From contig CAJBLW010000298.1 of assembly GCA_903953985.1 (NCBI GenBank), positions 1 to 32,513 on the forward strand: 32,513 nucleotides of DNA. Direction: 5' to 3'. Both the position numbers and the translations under genes were made by a program. Shown one piece after another: positions 16,115 through 24,936 of the stretch. The notes beneath the pieces were generated by a model that made no database searches, was not told the origin of the DNA, and was given only the letters and a program-made list of their open reading frames with translations. Source of the DNA: an uncultured Burkholderiales bacterium (lineage in GTDB: Bacteria > Pseudomonadota > Gammaproteobacteria > Burkholderiales > Burkholderiaceae_C). Positions within the stretch are counted from its first letter, which is position 1; every line of letters starts with the position of its first letter.

Positions 16115-18419
16115 TTTCAACGACCAAGACCCAGCTGTTTCATCGCCCACCGGGAATGCCGAGCGGGATGAACTGCGATCGGCCTTGATGGCACGGCTCG
16201 AGGGCGTGCTGTTTGCTTTATTTCCGGCGGGCAAGGTGACACACGGCAAATTCGTCGTTGGCGATGTGCTGGGCAGTCCAGGTCGCAGTCTGGAGATTGA
16301 GCTGGATGGTGAACGGGCGGGCCTGTGGATCGACCGCGCCACGGGCAATGGTGGCGATGTCTTTGCGCTCATTGCTGCGCACCGCCATTGGGACACGCAT
16401 CGTGATTTCGCGGCCGTCCTCGGTTTCGCCCGGGAACTGCTCGGCCGTGCACCCGCCGTGTCACCCGCCAAACGCAAGGCAAGCGCGCCGGTGGATGAGT
16501 TAGGTCCAGCCACCGCCAAGTGGGACTACCTGGCCGCTGACGGCACTCTGATTGCCTGCGTGTATCGCTATGAGCCCAGTCCTGGACGTAAGGAATTCCG
16601 CCCTTGGGATGCCAAGCGTCGCAAAATGGCGCCGCCCGATCCGAGGCCGTTGTTCAACCAGCCTGGCATTGCTCATGCCGACCGGGTGATTCTGGTCGAG
16701 GGCGAAAAATGCGCCCAGGCCTTGATCGACGTGGGCCACTGCGCGACCACCGCGATGCACGGTGCCAACGCACCGATCGACAAGACCGACTGGTCGCCCG
16801 TTCAGGGTAAGCATGTCCTGATTTGGCCCGACCGCGACAAACCAGGCTGGGAGTACGCCATGAATGCCGCCGAGGCGGTCATGGCAGCGGGTGCCCAGCA
16901 ATGCGCGGTGTTGATGCCGCCGTCCAATCCCACGGCGCAAGACCCCCAAGGGAGTGCGGATGGCTGGGACGCAGCCGACGCCATTGCTGAGGGCTTTGAT
17001 GTGGAGGCCTTCCTTGCCCACGGTGAGCGTATCCAGTTCCAGCCTTCAACGCCAGACATCACGCAGGCAGCAGATCCGACCGAGCAATCGGTGTGGGCCA
17101 CCGAAGACGCACTGGCGCTGACTTTCTCCGGTCGGTACGCCCAGGACTGGCGCTATGTCGCGTTGTGGGGAAAGTGGGTGTTCTGGACTGGCAAGCGCTG
17201 GCAAACCGAGGAGACTCTGGCGGCGCACCACCTGATGCGCCAGATCTGTCGGGAGGCCGCACTCAAGGCTGATTCTCACCGGGTGGCCGCCAAACTCGCC
17301 AGCAGTGGCACGGTGGCTGGCTTGGAGCGGCTCGCACGCTCCGATCGGCGTCATGCCGCCACCGCCGACGAGTGGGATGCCGACCCCTGGCTGCTCAACA
17401 CGCCAGGCGGCGTGGTGAATCTCAAGAATGGCGTGCTGCGCTCCCACGACCGTCTGGACCGACTGACCAAGATCACGACGGCCACCCCCGCGGGTGATTG
17501 CCCCATCTGGCGGCAGTTCATCCATGAGGTCACGGGCGGTGATCAGCCTCTGCAGGCCTATCTTGCCCGGATGGCAGGGTATGCCCTGACTGGATCGACA
17601 CGCGAGCACGCGCTGTTCTTCCTGTACGGCACGGGTGCCAACGGCAAATCTGTCTTCGTGAACACCCTGGCCACCATCCTAGGGGACTACGCCACCAACG
17701 CTCCCATGGACACGTTCATGGAAACCCGCACGGACCGGCACCCGACCGATATGGCCAGCTTGCGTGGGGCCCGGTTTGTCGCCGCCATCGAAACCGAGCA
17801 AGGGCGACGCTGGGCGGAGTCCAAGGTGAAGAGCTTGACCGGTGGCGACAAGATCTCTGCGCGCTTCATGCGCCAGGATTTTTTCGAGTTCATGCCGCAG
17901 TTCAAGCTGATCGTGGCAGGCAATCACAAGCCAGCCATCCGCAACATCGACGAAGCGATGAAGCGGCGCCTCCACCTGATCCCGTTCACGATCACCGTCC
18001 CACCGGAAAGGCGCGACAAGCACCTACAGCAAAAACTGCTGGCCGAACGGGATGGGATCCTGGCTTGGGCGGTTCAAGGCTGTCTGGAGTGGCAGCGTCA
18101 GGGCCGGCTCGACCCGCCCCAGCAGGTGCTCGATGCCACCGATGAGTACTTCGAAGAAGAGGACGCAATTGGTGAGTTCCTGGACGAGGACTGCCAGCAA
18201 TCGCCCGTGGCGCGGGAAGCGATTTCCGCGATCTACCAGCGCTGGCGTGAGCGCGCTGAGCGGCGTGGCGAGTACGTGGGCACCAGCCGGTGGCTGACCC
18301 AGCAACTCATCAACCGTGGGTTTGCGCGCACACGCCTGCATGGCGGGGCAAAAGCTCTGTCAGGCCTCTCGCTCAAACCCCGCGAGCCGGGCGGCTACAT
18401 GCCCTATCGCGACGACTGA
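16107..18419 (+). CDS. P4-alpha-type primase/helicase (TOPRIM + D5/SF3 helicase)
   Basis: VILVEGEKCAQALID TOPRIM; FFLYGTGANGKSVFVNTL; RQDFFEFMPQFKLIVAGNHKPAI; RBS gaaggaggt before ATG 16107. Confidence 0.93.
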   Translation: MLDFNDQDPAVSSPTGNAERDELRSALMARLEGVLFALFPAGKVTHGKFVVGDVLGSPGRSLEIELDGERAGLWIDRATGNGGDVFALIAAHRHWDTHRDFAAVLGFARELLGRAPAVSPAKRKASAPVDELGPATAKWDYLAADGTLIACVYRYEPSPGRKEFRPWDAKRRKMAPPDPRPLFNQPGIAHADRVILVEGEKCAQALIDVGHCATTAMHGANAPIDKTDWSPVQGKHVLIWPDRDKPGWEYAMNAAEAVMAAGAQQCAVLMPPSNPTAQDPQGSADGWDAADAIAEGFDVEAFLAHGERIQFQPSTPDITQAADPTEQSVWATEDALALTFSGRYAQDWRYVALWGKWVFWTGKRWQTEETLAAHHLMRQICREAALKADSHRVAAKLASSGTVAGLERLARSDRRHAATADEWDADPWLLNTPGGVVNLKNGVLRSHDRLDRLTKITTATPAGDCPIWRQFIHEVTGGDQPLQAYLARMAGYALTGSTREHALFFLYGTGANGKSVFVNTLATILGDYATNAPMDTFMETRTDRHPTDMASLRGARFVAAIETEQGRRWAESKVKSLTGGDKISARFMRQDFFEFMPQFKLIVAGNHKPAIRNIDEAMKRRLHLIPFTITVPPERRDKHLQQKLLAERDGILAWAVQGCLEWQRQGRLDPPQQVLDATDEYFEEEDAIGEFLDEDCQQSPVAREAISAIYQRWRERAERRGEYVGTSRWLTQQLINRGFARTRLHGGAKALSGLSLKPREPGGYMPYRDD

Positions 18420-18440
18420 CCGAATCGACAAACCTCAGTG

Positions 18441-18534
18441 GGTGACCGAAAGTGACCGGCATATCGTTATCTCTCTACACGTGTACGTGCGCAGGCGCGA
18501 GCGGATAACGAGAAACGGGTCACCTTCGGTCACC
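18441..18534. repeat. 31-nt inverted repeat with GGTNACC sites in the primase-RuvC gap (candidate origin/operator)
   Basis: Arms 18441-18471 and 18504-18534 pair at 26/31; contain GGTGACC, AGTGACC, GGTCACC, GGTCACC, each pair spaced 10 bp; spacer has palindrome TACACGTGTA. Confidence 0.7.
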
Positions 18535-18561
18535 AGATGCCAAAAACGCATGGAGTGACCA

Positions 18562-19035
18562 ATGAACACAATGACCATCCTCGCCCTTGATCTGGGCACA
18601 CAAACCGGCTGGGCACTGACCAGCCGCGACGGCAGCATCACCAGTGGCAGCCAATCCTTCAAACCCCAACGCTTCGAAGGCGGCGGCATGCGCTTTCTGC
18701 GGTTCAAGCGCTGGCTCACCGACATCAAGCAGTGCAACGACGGCATTGACCAGGTGGTGTTTGAAGAGGTCCGCCGCCACGCCGGTGTGGATGCCGCCCA
18801 TGCCTACGGCGGCTTCATGGGCCAACTGACAGCCTGGTGTGAGCACCACCCAATCCCGTACCAGGGCATTCCGGTCGGCACGATCAAGAAGCACGCCACC
18901 GGCAAGGGCAATGCCAGCAAGGACGAGATGGTCGCATCCGTCCGTGCCCGTGGCCACAACCCGGCTGACGACAACGAGGCTGACGCCATCGCCTTGCTGT
19001 ACCTGGCCCGTGAGATGACCATGGAGGGTGCGTGA
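18562..19035 (+). CDS. RuvC-like Holliday junction resolvase
   Basis: ILALDLGTQTGWAL, VVFEEVRRH, DDNEADAIALLYLA RNase H-fold acidic motifs. Confidence 0.88.
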   Translation: MNTMTILALDLGTQTGWALTSRDGSITSGSQSFKPQRFEGGGMRFLRFKRWLTDIKQCNDGIDQVVFEEVRRHAGVDAAHAYGGFMGQLTAWCEHHPIPYQGIPVGTIKKHATGKGNASKDEMVASVRARGHNPADDNEADAIALLYLAREMTMEGA

Positions 19036-19036
19036 C

Positions 19037-19246
19037 ATGAAAGTGCCGCAATACCGCTATCGCTGCCCTCTGGGCAACCTGCAGCCCACTACGCCAGACC
19101 TGGACGCCGTCAAACGCGAAGGCTGGCGCACCGATCACATCCTGGTGGTCAGCGAGCACGACGAACGGCTCGACTGGGTGGAGAAACAGTTCGTCCGTCG
19201 TCTGGGTGAACGCCTCTACGGTGAGGGAGGCAAGCGCCATGACTGA
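19037..19246 (+). CDS. Small hypothetical protein
   Basis: 69 aa in operon context; MKVPQYRYRCPLGNLQ.... Confidence 0.6.
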   Translation: MKVPQYRYRCPLGNLQPTTPDLDAVKREGWRTDHILVVSEHDERLDWVEKQFVRRLGERLYGEGGKRHD

Positions 19247-19631
19247 GGCCAGAACCGAATGGACTGTGGACGATGTGGCCGCCCGGTTTGCTGAGGCTGC
19301 CGAGATTGCACACAAGCTGCCCCGAGTCCGCCCGGGCGGCTACTACAACCCCTGGATGACGCTGGCCATGCAGGTGCCCGAGCGCTACCCCGACCCGGAG
19401 CGCCTGTACCGGCCCATGCCCCCCAGCCCCAAAGCGGTGGAGCGGATGCTCGAGACCATGCGCTGGGTGCAGTGGCTGGAGGTCGAGCAGCGGCATCTGG
19501 TGTGGATGCGTTCGAACCGGTATCGCTGGGAGCAGATCGGTCGGCGGTTTGCCTGCGCGGCAAGAACGGCACAGCGGCGGTACGACGCTGCCATCCATCT
19601 GGTCGCTCTGCACCTGAACAAGGGACACTAA
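19239..19631 (+). CDS. DUF6362-like protein
   Basis: WTVDDVAARFAEAAEIAHKLP...RYRWEQIGRRFACAARTAQRRY, HTH-like C-terminus. Confidence 0.75.
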   Translation: MTEARTEWTVDDVAARFAEAAEIAHKLPRVRPGGYYNPWMTLAMQVPERYPDPERLYRPMPPSPKAVERMLETMRWVQWLEVEQRHLVWMRSNRYRWEQIGRRFACAARTAQRRYDAAIHLVALHLNKGH

Positions 19632-19948
19632 CTGAAGTCGAGGCAAATCGATGGCGGGGGCGGGGTGGTGCGGGATGGTGATGACAGATGCCAAAACACC
19701 CCCTGTCGCGTTTTGCCCGGTTTGGGCCTACAGTTTCAGCTATGGTCAGGACAGCGGTGTGAGCAGCGGGCGTGATCTTCCGACCGTAACCTTGCACCCC
19801 GACAGATGCGAAGTGATGCAAACGCCTGATGGCTGGTGCCAATCAGATGAATGCGGAGTCCTGCGGACAATCGATGGGTCCTTCCTGGCCAAAATGGTAT
19901 GCGGGGGGCAACAGCGCGAGATTTCGATAGCGTCTGCCCTTAAAAACA

Positions 19949-20004
19949 GGTTACCACCCAGCCAGGTTACCGGCCCGTGGTTACCACCACCCCAGACAGT
20001 TACC
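19949..20004. repeat. Array of four (G/A)GTTACC sites upstream of methyltransferase 1
   Basis: GGTTACC at 19949, 19965, 19979; AGTTACC at 19998. Confidence 0.7.
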
Positions 20005-20021
20005 ACTTCCTGAATATTTCC

Positions 20022-20054
20022 AACCCGCCCGGCGGCAACGCTCGGCGGTTTTTT
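20022..20054 (+). terminator. Possible intrinsic terminator or attenuator before methyltransferase 1
   Basis: AACC(c)GCC ... GGCGGTT followed by T run; imperfect stem. Confidence 0.35.
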
Positions 20055-20061
20055 CAATTCC

Positions 20062-21486
20062 ATGACGCCCAACCTGCAGATCGAATACCGGCCGCTCGAC
20101 GCGCTGCTGCCTTACGCGCGCAATCCGCGCACGCATTCTCCGGCGCAGATCGCCAAAATCGCGGCCAGCATCGTGGAGTTTGGCTGGACGCAACCCATCC
20201 TGGTCGATGGCGACAACGGCATCATTGCCGGCCACGGACGCCTCGCGGCCGCGCGCAAGCTGGAGTTGCCCCAGGCCCCAGTCATTGAGCTGGGACACCT
20301 CACCCCGGCGCAAAAACGCGCCTACGTGATCGCCGATAACCGCCTGGCGCTGGATGCGGGCTGGGACGACGAGTTGCTGGCGCTTGAACTGGCCGAGTTA
20401 TCCGAGGCCGGATACGACCTGTTGCTTACGGGATTCGACGATGATGAGCTGGCCAGGATGCTGGCCGACTTGGGTGATGGTGAAGGCAGTGAGTCTGGAG
20501 ATGAGTCGGATGCCGATGAAGAAAGCGACGTTCCCGAACCACCCAAGCAGCCTATCTCTCGCTCGGGCGATGTCTGGCAGTTGGGCCCGCACCGCCTGAT
20601 CTGCGGCGACGCGTCCGATCCATCGGTGATCGCCACCCTGATGCAGGGCGAGCAGGCCAGTTTGTGTTTCACCTCGCCGCCCTATGGCAACCAGCGCGAC
20701 TACACCTCCGGCGGCATCGCCAACTGGGATGGCCTGATGCGCGGCGTATTCGCCCAAGTCCCCATGGCCGCCGATGGCCAGGTGCTGGTCAACCTCGGCC
20801 TAATCCACCGCGACAACGAGTTCATCCCGTATTGGGACGCATGGCTCGACTGGATGCGGACACAAGGCTGGCGGCGCTTTGCATGGTACGTCTGGGACCA
20901 GGGGCCAGGGATGCCCGGCGACTGGCAGGGGCGCCTGGCGCCGAGCTTTGAATTCATCTTCCACTTCAACCGGCAAACGCGCAAACCGAACAAGACGGTG
21001 CCCTGCAAGTTTGCCGGCCAGGAGACCCACCTGCGCGCCGACGGATCCTCGACCGCGATGCGTGGTAAGGATGGCCAAGTCAACGGCTGGACCGCTGCCG
21101 GTCAACCGACCCAGGACCACCGCATCCCTGACTCCGTCATCCGGGTCATGCGCCACAAGGGAAAGATCGGCAAGGACATTGATCACCCGGCCGTGTTTCC
21201 GGTGACGCTGCCGGTGGAGGTCATTGAGGCGTACACCGATGAAGGCGAGATCGTGTTTGAGCCCTTTGGCGGCAGCGGCACCACGCTGATGGCCGCGCAG
21301 CGCACCGGGCGTATTGGCCGCGCGGTGGAGATCGCGCCCGAGTACGTCGACGTGGCGCTGCTCCGTTTCCAACAGAACTTCCCTGGCGTGCCGGTCACCT
21401 TGGCCGCCACCGGAGAACCCTTTGAGGTTGTTGCTCAACAACGCAAAGCCGAGCATCGACAAGAGAGCGAACATGCAACTGTCTGA
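20062..21486 (+). CDS. ParB/sulfiredoxin-domain + DNA methyltransferase fusion 1
   Basis: PYARNPRTHSPAQIAKIAASIVEFGWTQPILVD...GHGRLAAARKL; FTSPPYG; FGGSGTTLMAA. Confidence 0.93.
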   Translation: MTPNLQIEYRPLDALLPYARNPRTHSPAQIAKIAASIVEFGWTQPILVDGDNGIIAGHGRLAAARKLELPQAPVIELGHLTPAQKRAYVIADNRLALDAGWDDELLALELAELSEAGYDLLLTGFDDDELARMLADLGDGEGSESGDESDADEESDVPEPPKQPISRSGDVWQLGPHRLICGDASDPSVIATLMQGEQASLCFTSPPYGNQRDYTSGGIANWDGLMRGVFAQVPMAADGQVLVNLGLIHRDNEFIPYWDAWLDWMRTQGWRRFAWYVWDQGPGMPGDWQGRLAPSFEFIFHFNRQTRKPNKTVPCKFAGQETHLRADGSSTAMRGKDGQVNGWTAAGQPTQDHRIPDSVIRVMRHKGKIGKDIDHPAVFPVTLPVEVIEAYTDEGEIVFEPFGGSGTTLMAAQRTGRIGRAVEIAPEYVDVALLRFQQNFPGVPVTLAATGEPFEVVAQQRKAEHRQESEHATV

Positions 21487-21922
21487 ACATTTCGAACTGG
21501 CCGAGTTTCTGGTCTCAGAAACAGCGGCTCGCCGTGGCATTGCCAACGAGCCCACACCCGAGGTCATCGAGAACCTGCGTCGGCTGTGTCAATCGGTACT
21601 GCAGCCGCTGCGCGTTCACCTCAAACGCCCGGTGGTGATCACCTCCGGCTACCGCTCGCTAGCGCTGAACCGCGCGATCGGCGGCAGCCCGACCAGCCAC
21701 CACATGCAAGGGCGTGCGGCGGACCTCATCGTGCCAGGCATGACGCCGTTGCTCGTATGCCAGGCCGCCCACCAGTTGAAGTTGCCTTGCTTGCAGATCA
21801 TTCACGAGTTCGGACGGTGGACCCATCTGGCAGTGGCGATCTCGAATGAGCGCACCCAGTTGCTCACGGCCAAGCTGAACCAGGGCAAGACCGTCTATGA
21901 AACGGGGTTGGTCCATGTCTGA
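21473..21922 (+). CDS. M15-family peptidase (D-Ala-D-Ala carboxypeptidase-like, possible endolysin)
   Basis: ITSGYRSLALNRAIGGSPTSHHMQGRAADL; HEFGRWTHLAV. Confidence 0.88.
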   Translation: MQLSEHFELAEFLVSETAARRGIANEPTPEVIENLRRLCQSVLQPLRVHLKRPVVITSGYRSLALNRAIGGSPTSHHMQGRAADLIVPGMTPLLVCQAAHQLKLPCLQIIHEFGRWTHLAVAISNERTQLLTAKLNQGKTVYETGLVHV

Positions 21923-23207
21923 ACCTTGGCTCTCCACCCATATCGAGCGCTGGCCCACCGAGAAACTGGTGCCCTACGCCCGCAATGCCCGTACCCACTC
22001 AGAGGAGCAGGTGGCGCAGATTGCGGCATCCATCGTCGAGTTCGGGTTCACCAATCCGATCCTGGCGGGGTCCGATGGCGTGATCGTGGCGGGCCATGGA
22101 CGTCTCGCCGCCGCGCAAAAGCTCGGTCTGGATACCGTGCCGGTGGTCGTCCTCGATCATCTGACACCCACCCAGCGCCGCGCGCTGATCATTGCGGACA
22201 ACCGCATTGCAGAAAACGCCGGCTGGGACGACACCATGCTGCGCATCGAACTGCAGTCGCTGCAGGAAGACGGCTTCAATCTGGATATCACCGGATTTGA
22301 CGCCGATGCCCTGGCCGAAATCATGGCAGGCGAAGAGACCACGGTCGATGGCCAAACGGATGACGATGCGGTGCCCGAAGTGCCCGTCACTCCGATTTCC
22401 CGCCCAGGCGATGTCTGGGAGCTGGGCAAGCACCGGCTGGTGTGCGGCGATGCCACCGACCCCAAGAGCTACGAGCTGCTGATGGCAGAAGCCCAGGCCG
22501 ACATGGTCTTCAGCGATCCACCGTACAACGTGGACTACGCCAACAGCGCCAAGGACAAGATGCGCGGCAAGGATCGCCCAATCCTGAACGACAACCTGGG
22601 CGATGGTTTCTACGACTTCTTGCTGGCTGCGATGACGCCGATGTTGTCGCGCTGTGGCGGAGCCGTCTATGTGGCCATGTCATCCAGTGAGCTGGACACG
22701 CTGCAGTCCGCCTTCCGGGCGGCTGGCGGCAAGTGGTCCACCTTCATCATCTGGGCCAAGAACACCTTCACGCTCGGCCGCGCCGACTACCAACGCCAGT
22801 ACGAGCCCATCCTCTATGGCTGGCCCGAAGGCCAGAACCGCCACTGGTGCGGTGACCGCGACCAGGGCGATGTGTGGAACATCAAGAAGCCGCAGAAGAA
22901 CGACCTGCACCCGACCATGAAGCCGGTGGAGTTGGTCGAGCGGGCCATCCGCAATTCCAGCCGGCCAGGCGACATCGTGCTGGACCCGTTTGGCGGTTCT
23001 GGCACCACACTCATCGCTGCTGAAAAATCCGGCCGCATCGGCTGGCTGATTGAACTCGATCCCAAGTACGTGGACGTGATCGTGCGTCGCTGGCAGGACT
23101 GGAGTGGGCAGGAAGCTTACCGGGAAGCCGATGCGGTCAAATTCAATGATTTGGCGGCAACAGCAAGCGTGCTGATATCAGCAGATCCAGAGGAGGCCGA
23201 CGAATGA
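21915..23207 (+). CDS. ParB/sulfiredoxin-domain + DNA methyltransferase fusion 2
   Basis: PYARNARTHSEEQVAQIAASIVEFGFTNPILAG...GHGRLAAAQKL; FSDPPYNVDY; HPTMKPVELVERAI; FGGSGTTLIAA. Confidence 0.95.
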   Translation: MSEPWLSTHIERWPTEKLVPYARNARTHSEEQVAQIAASIVEFGFTNPILAGSDGVIVAGHGRLAAAQKLGLDTVPVVVLDHLTPTQRRALIIADNRIAENAGWDDTMLRIELQSLQEDGFNLDITGFDADALAEIMAGEETTVDGQTDDDAVPEVPVTPISRPGDVWELGKHRLVCGDATDPKSYELLMAEAQADMVFSDPPYNVDYANSAKDKMRGKDRPILNDNLGDGFYDFLLAAMTPMLSRCGGAVYVAMSSSELDTLQSAFRAAGGKWSTFIIWAKNTFTLGRADYQRQYEPILYGWPEGQNRHWCGDRDQGDVWNIKKPQKNDLHPTMKPVELVERAIRNSSRPGDIVLDPFGGSGTTLIAAEKSGRIGWLIELDPKYVDVIVRRWQDWSGQEAYREADAVKFNDLAATASVLISADPEEADE

Positions 23208-23452
23208 AGCAGTCGCGCCTGATGTCCCTCGTGGAGTCGCTGGCCAATGTGCTGGTGGGTTATGTCGTGGCGGTGGCCACGCAGATGGCGGTGTTCCCGC
23301 TGTTCGGCCTGGCAGTGACCGTCACCGAAAACCTGCTGATCGGCTTGATCTTCACGGCCGTCTCGATCGTGCGCAGCTACGCGCTGCGCCGGGGCTTTGA
23401 AGCCCTCCGGGTGCGTCAGTCGGCCAGGGCCTCTTCGACGATCTCGCAGTGA
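23204..23452 (+). CDS. Small membrane protein (DUF7220-like)
   Basis: SLANVLVGYVVAVATQMAVFPLF...NLLIGLIFTAVSIVRSYALRRGFEAL; ATGA overlap with methyltransferase 2. Confidence 0.75.
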   Translation: MKQSRLMSLVESLANVLVGYVVAVATQMAVFPLFGLAVTVTENLLIGLIFTAVSIVRSYALRRGFEALRVRQSARASSTISQ

Positions 23453-23781
23453 ATCACAAAGCCCGTCAGGTAGGGCAGCCCCTTGGGGATCCCGTGCTGC
23501 TTGCTGGTCAGGCGGCCGATGGTCCAGCCCATCCAGCGTTGGGTGGCGGCGTGGATCGCATCCTTCAGATTCGATCCGGCGTGCAGGCCGTTCAACACAT
23601 CGTCGGCAAAGTGGCGACCGTGGCGGCTGTCCAGGAAGGTGCGGACCGATTCGAGAGGCTGGTTGGTGGCGTCCGAAATCGTGGTCATCGCGATCGGCCA
23701 GGCAGTTTGGGCTTGATCATTCATCGTGCCCCAAAAGCCCCAGGCTTCGTTCTGGGTGGCAGGGATGTGAGTGGTGGTCAT
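23416..23781 (-). CDS. Hypothetical protein
   Basis: 121-aa ORF preceded by leader motif copy 5; convergent 37-bp overlap with 23204-23452. Confidence 0.75.
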   Translation of the reverse strand: MTTTHIPATQNEAWGFWGTMNDQAQTAWPIAMTTISDATNQPLESVRTFLDSRHGRHFADDVLNGLHAGSNLKDAIHAATQRWMGWTIGRLTSKQHGIPKGLPYLTGFVIHCEIVEEALAD

Positions 23782-23820
23782 CGTCGGCTCCGTGTCTGTG
23801 TTGGCGATGACTCCATTGAC

Positions 23821-23847
23821 GCGCTGTAGGGCATGGAAGCCAAGGCT
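23821..23847 (-). repeat. Dispersed leader motif copy 5 (AGCCTTGGCTTCCATGCCCTACAGCGC)
   Basis: Part of a 24-bp exact repeat (GGCGATGACTCCATTGACGCGCTG, 23803-23826 = 24161-24184) and shared flanks; 39 nt before the start at 23781. Confidence 0.9.
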
Positions 23848-23874
23848 TTCTCGATCATTTTTTTGAGAGCGTGA

Positions 23875-24138
23875 TCATTTTGCGACGCTGGCCAGTTCGG
23901 CCTGTGCGTTGGCGATCAGGTCCAGACGCAGATTGGGCGTGATGTTGCAGGCCAGGGCGTTGAGCGCCCAGTTCATCACCTGCGATTTGTCGTGCGGGGT
24001 TTCGGCCGTGTCGAGCCGCTCGATGTAATGGTCCAACTCGCGCAGGCTGCGCTCCAGGGTGGATCGGGCGGTGAGCAAGGCGTCTTTGGCCTTTTGCTCG
24101 GTCATCTGGCGCATCAAGGTGTCGAGGTCGAGGGTCAT
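23875..24138 (-). CDS. Hypothetical protein, 87 aa
   Basis: MTLDLDTLMRQMTEQKAKDALLTARSTLERSLRELDHYIERLD; RBS aaggag. Confidence 0.75.
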   Translation of the reverse strand: MTLDLDTLMRQMTEQKAKDALLTARSTLERSLRELDHYIERLDTAETPHDKSQVMNWALNALACNITPNLRLDLIANAQAELASVAK

Positions 24139-24178
24139 GGTGAGGCTCCTTCAATCGTTGGGCGATGACTCCATTGAC

Positions 24179-24205
24179 GCGCTGCTGCGATGCAAAGCCA
24201 AGGCT
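24179..24205 (-). repeat. Dispersed leader motif copy 4 (AGCCTTGGCTTTGCATCGCAGCAGCGC)
   Basis: Shares 24 bp exactly with copy 5; 40 nt before the start at 24138. Confidence 0.9.
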
Positions 24206-24242
24206 TTGATGGAAGAAGATGGTCAGCGTGGCGGCAGAGCCA

Positions 24243-24602
24243 CTACCCCAGGCGGGCCGCGTAGCGGGCGTAGTCCCCGCCCGACGGATCGACATAGAGG
24301 TACGGGCGTCCGGGGGCATGGACTTCCACGCACAAACGTCCCTGGCCGACATAGCCACCTTTGCCGGCCAGCCAGTCGCGCGAGACCAGCAGGTTGGCAG
24401 CAAACCCATCGAACTCCTCGGGCGTCATGGTCCGGGTCTCGGTGACATAGACGAGGTAGTCGCCGCTGGCGCTCATGTCATGGATGTTCTCGGGCTTGCG
24501 CGCAAAGGGCAGCCGGATGCCGAGTTGCTCGACCTGGATATCTTGGCCCTCCCACTGGAGGGCCACCGGGGTGCGTTCAATGGTGATGGACATGCTGGGC
24601 AT
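24243..24602 (-). CDS. Hypothetical protein, 119 aa (start may be 24593)
   Basis: MPSMSITIERTPVALQWEGQDIQVEQLGIRLPFARKPENIHDMSASGDYLVYVTETRTMTPEEFDGF.... Confidence 0.7.
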   Translation of the reverse strand: MPSMSITIERTPVALQWEGQDIQVEQLGIRLPFARKPENIHDMSASGDYLVYVTETRTMTPEEFDGFAANLLVSRDWLAGKGGYVGQGRLCVEVHAPGRPYLYVDPSGGDYARYAARLG

Positions 24603-24936
24603 GACGGGCCTTTCTGGTTTGATTTGAAACCTGGTTGGTGGATCGGTGCTTGGGGCTGGCGGCCTTGGCCTGCGAGGCTTCGACGCCCGCCAGTGCCAGG
24701 GTGAGCACGGCGTTATGAAATGCCGCTTCGGCCAAACAGGGCGCGAGCCGCGCGTCTTCGAGCAGGCGGTCGATGCTTGGTGCCACCTTGCCCCGCATCG
24801 CGGAACACACCGCCTCCTGGCGCGCTGGGCTGGCGCTGCGGATTTCGGGGCAAAGGCTGATCAGGGTGCGAAACGCCTGGTCGGCCAGGCGCTGCCCGAG
24901 TTCATCGATCCGAGCAAAGTTGCGGCAGGCGTTCAT
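24577..24936 (-). CDS. Hypothetical protein, 119 aa
   Basis: MNACRNFARIDELGQRLADQAFRTLISLCPEIRSASPARQEAV...; ATGA-type overlap with the DUF3489 gene. Confidence 0.7.
   Translation of the reverse strand: MNACRNFARIDELGQRLADQAFRTLISLCPEIRSASPARQEAVCSAMRGKVAPSIDRLLEDARLAPCLAEAAFHNAVLTLALAGVEASQAKAASPKHRSTNQVSNQTRKARHAQHVHHH

Noticed and set aside
19651-20013. 120-aa forward ORF in the gap before methyltransferase 1
   Set aside because: Weak start context, runs through the GGTTACC array, no recognisable domain; left uncalled.
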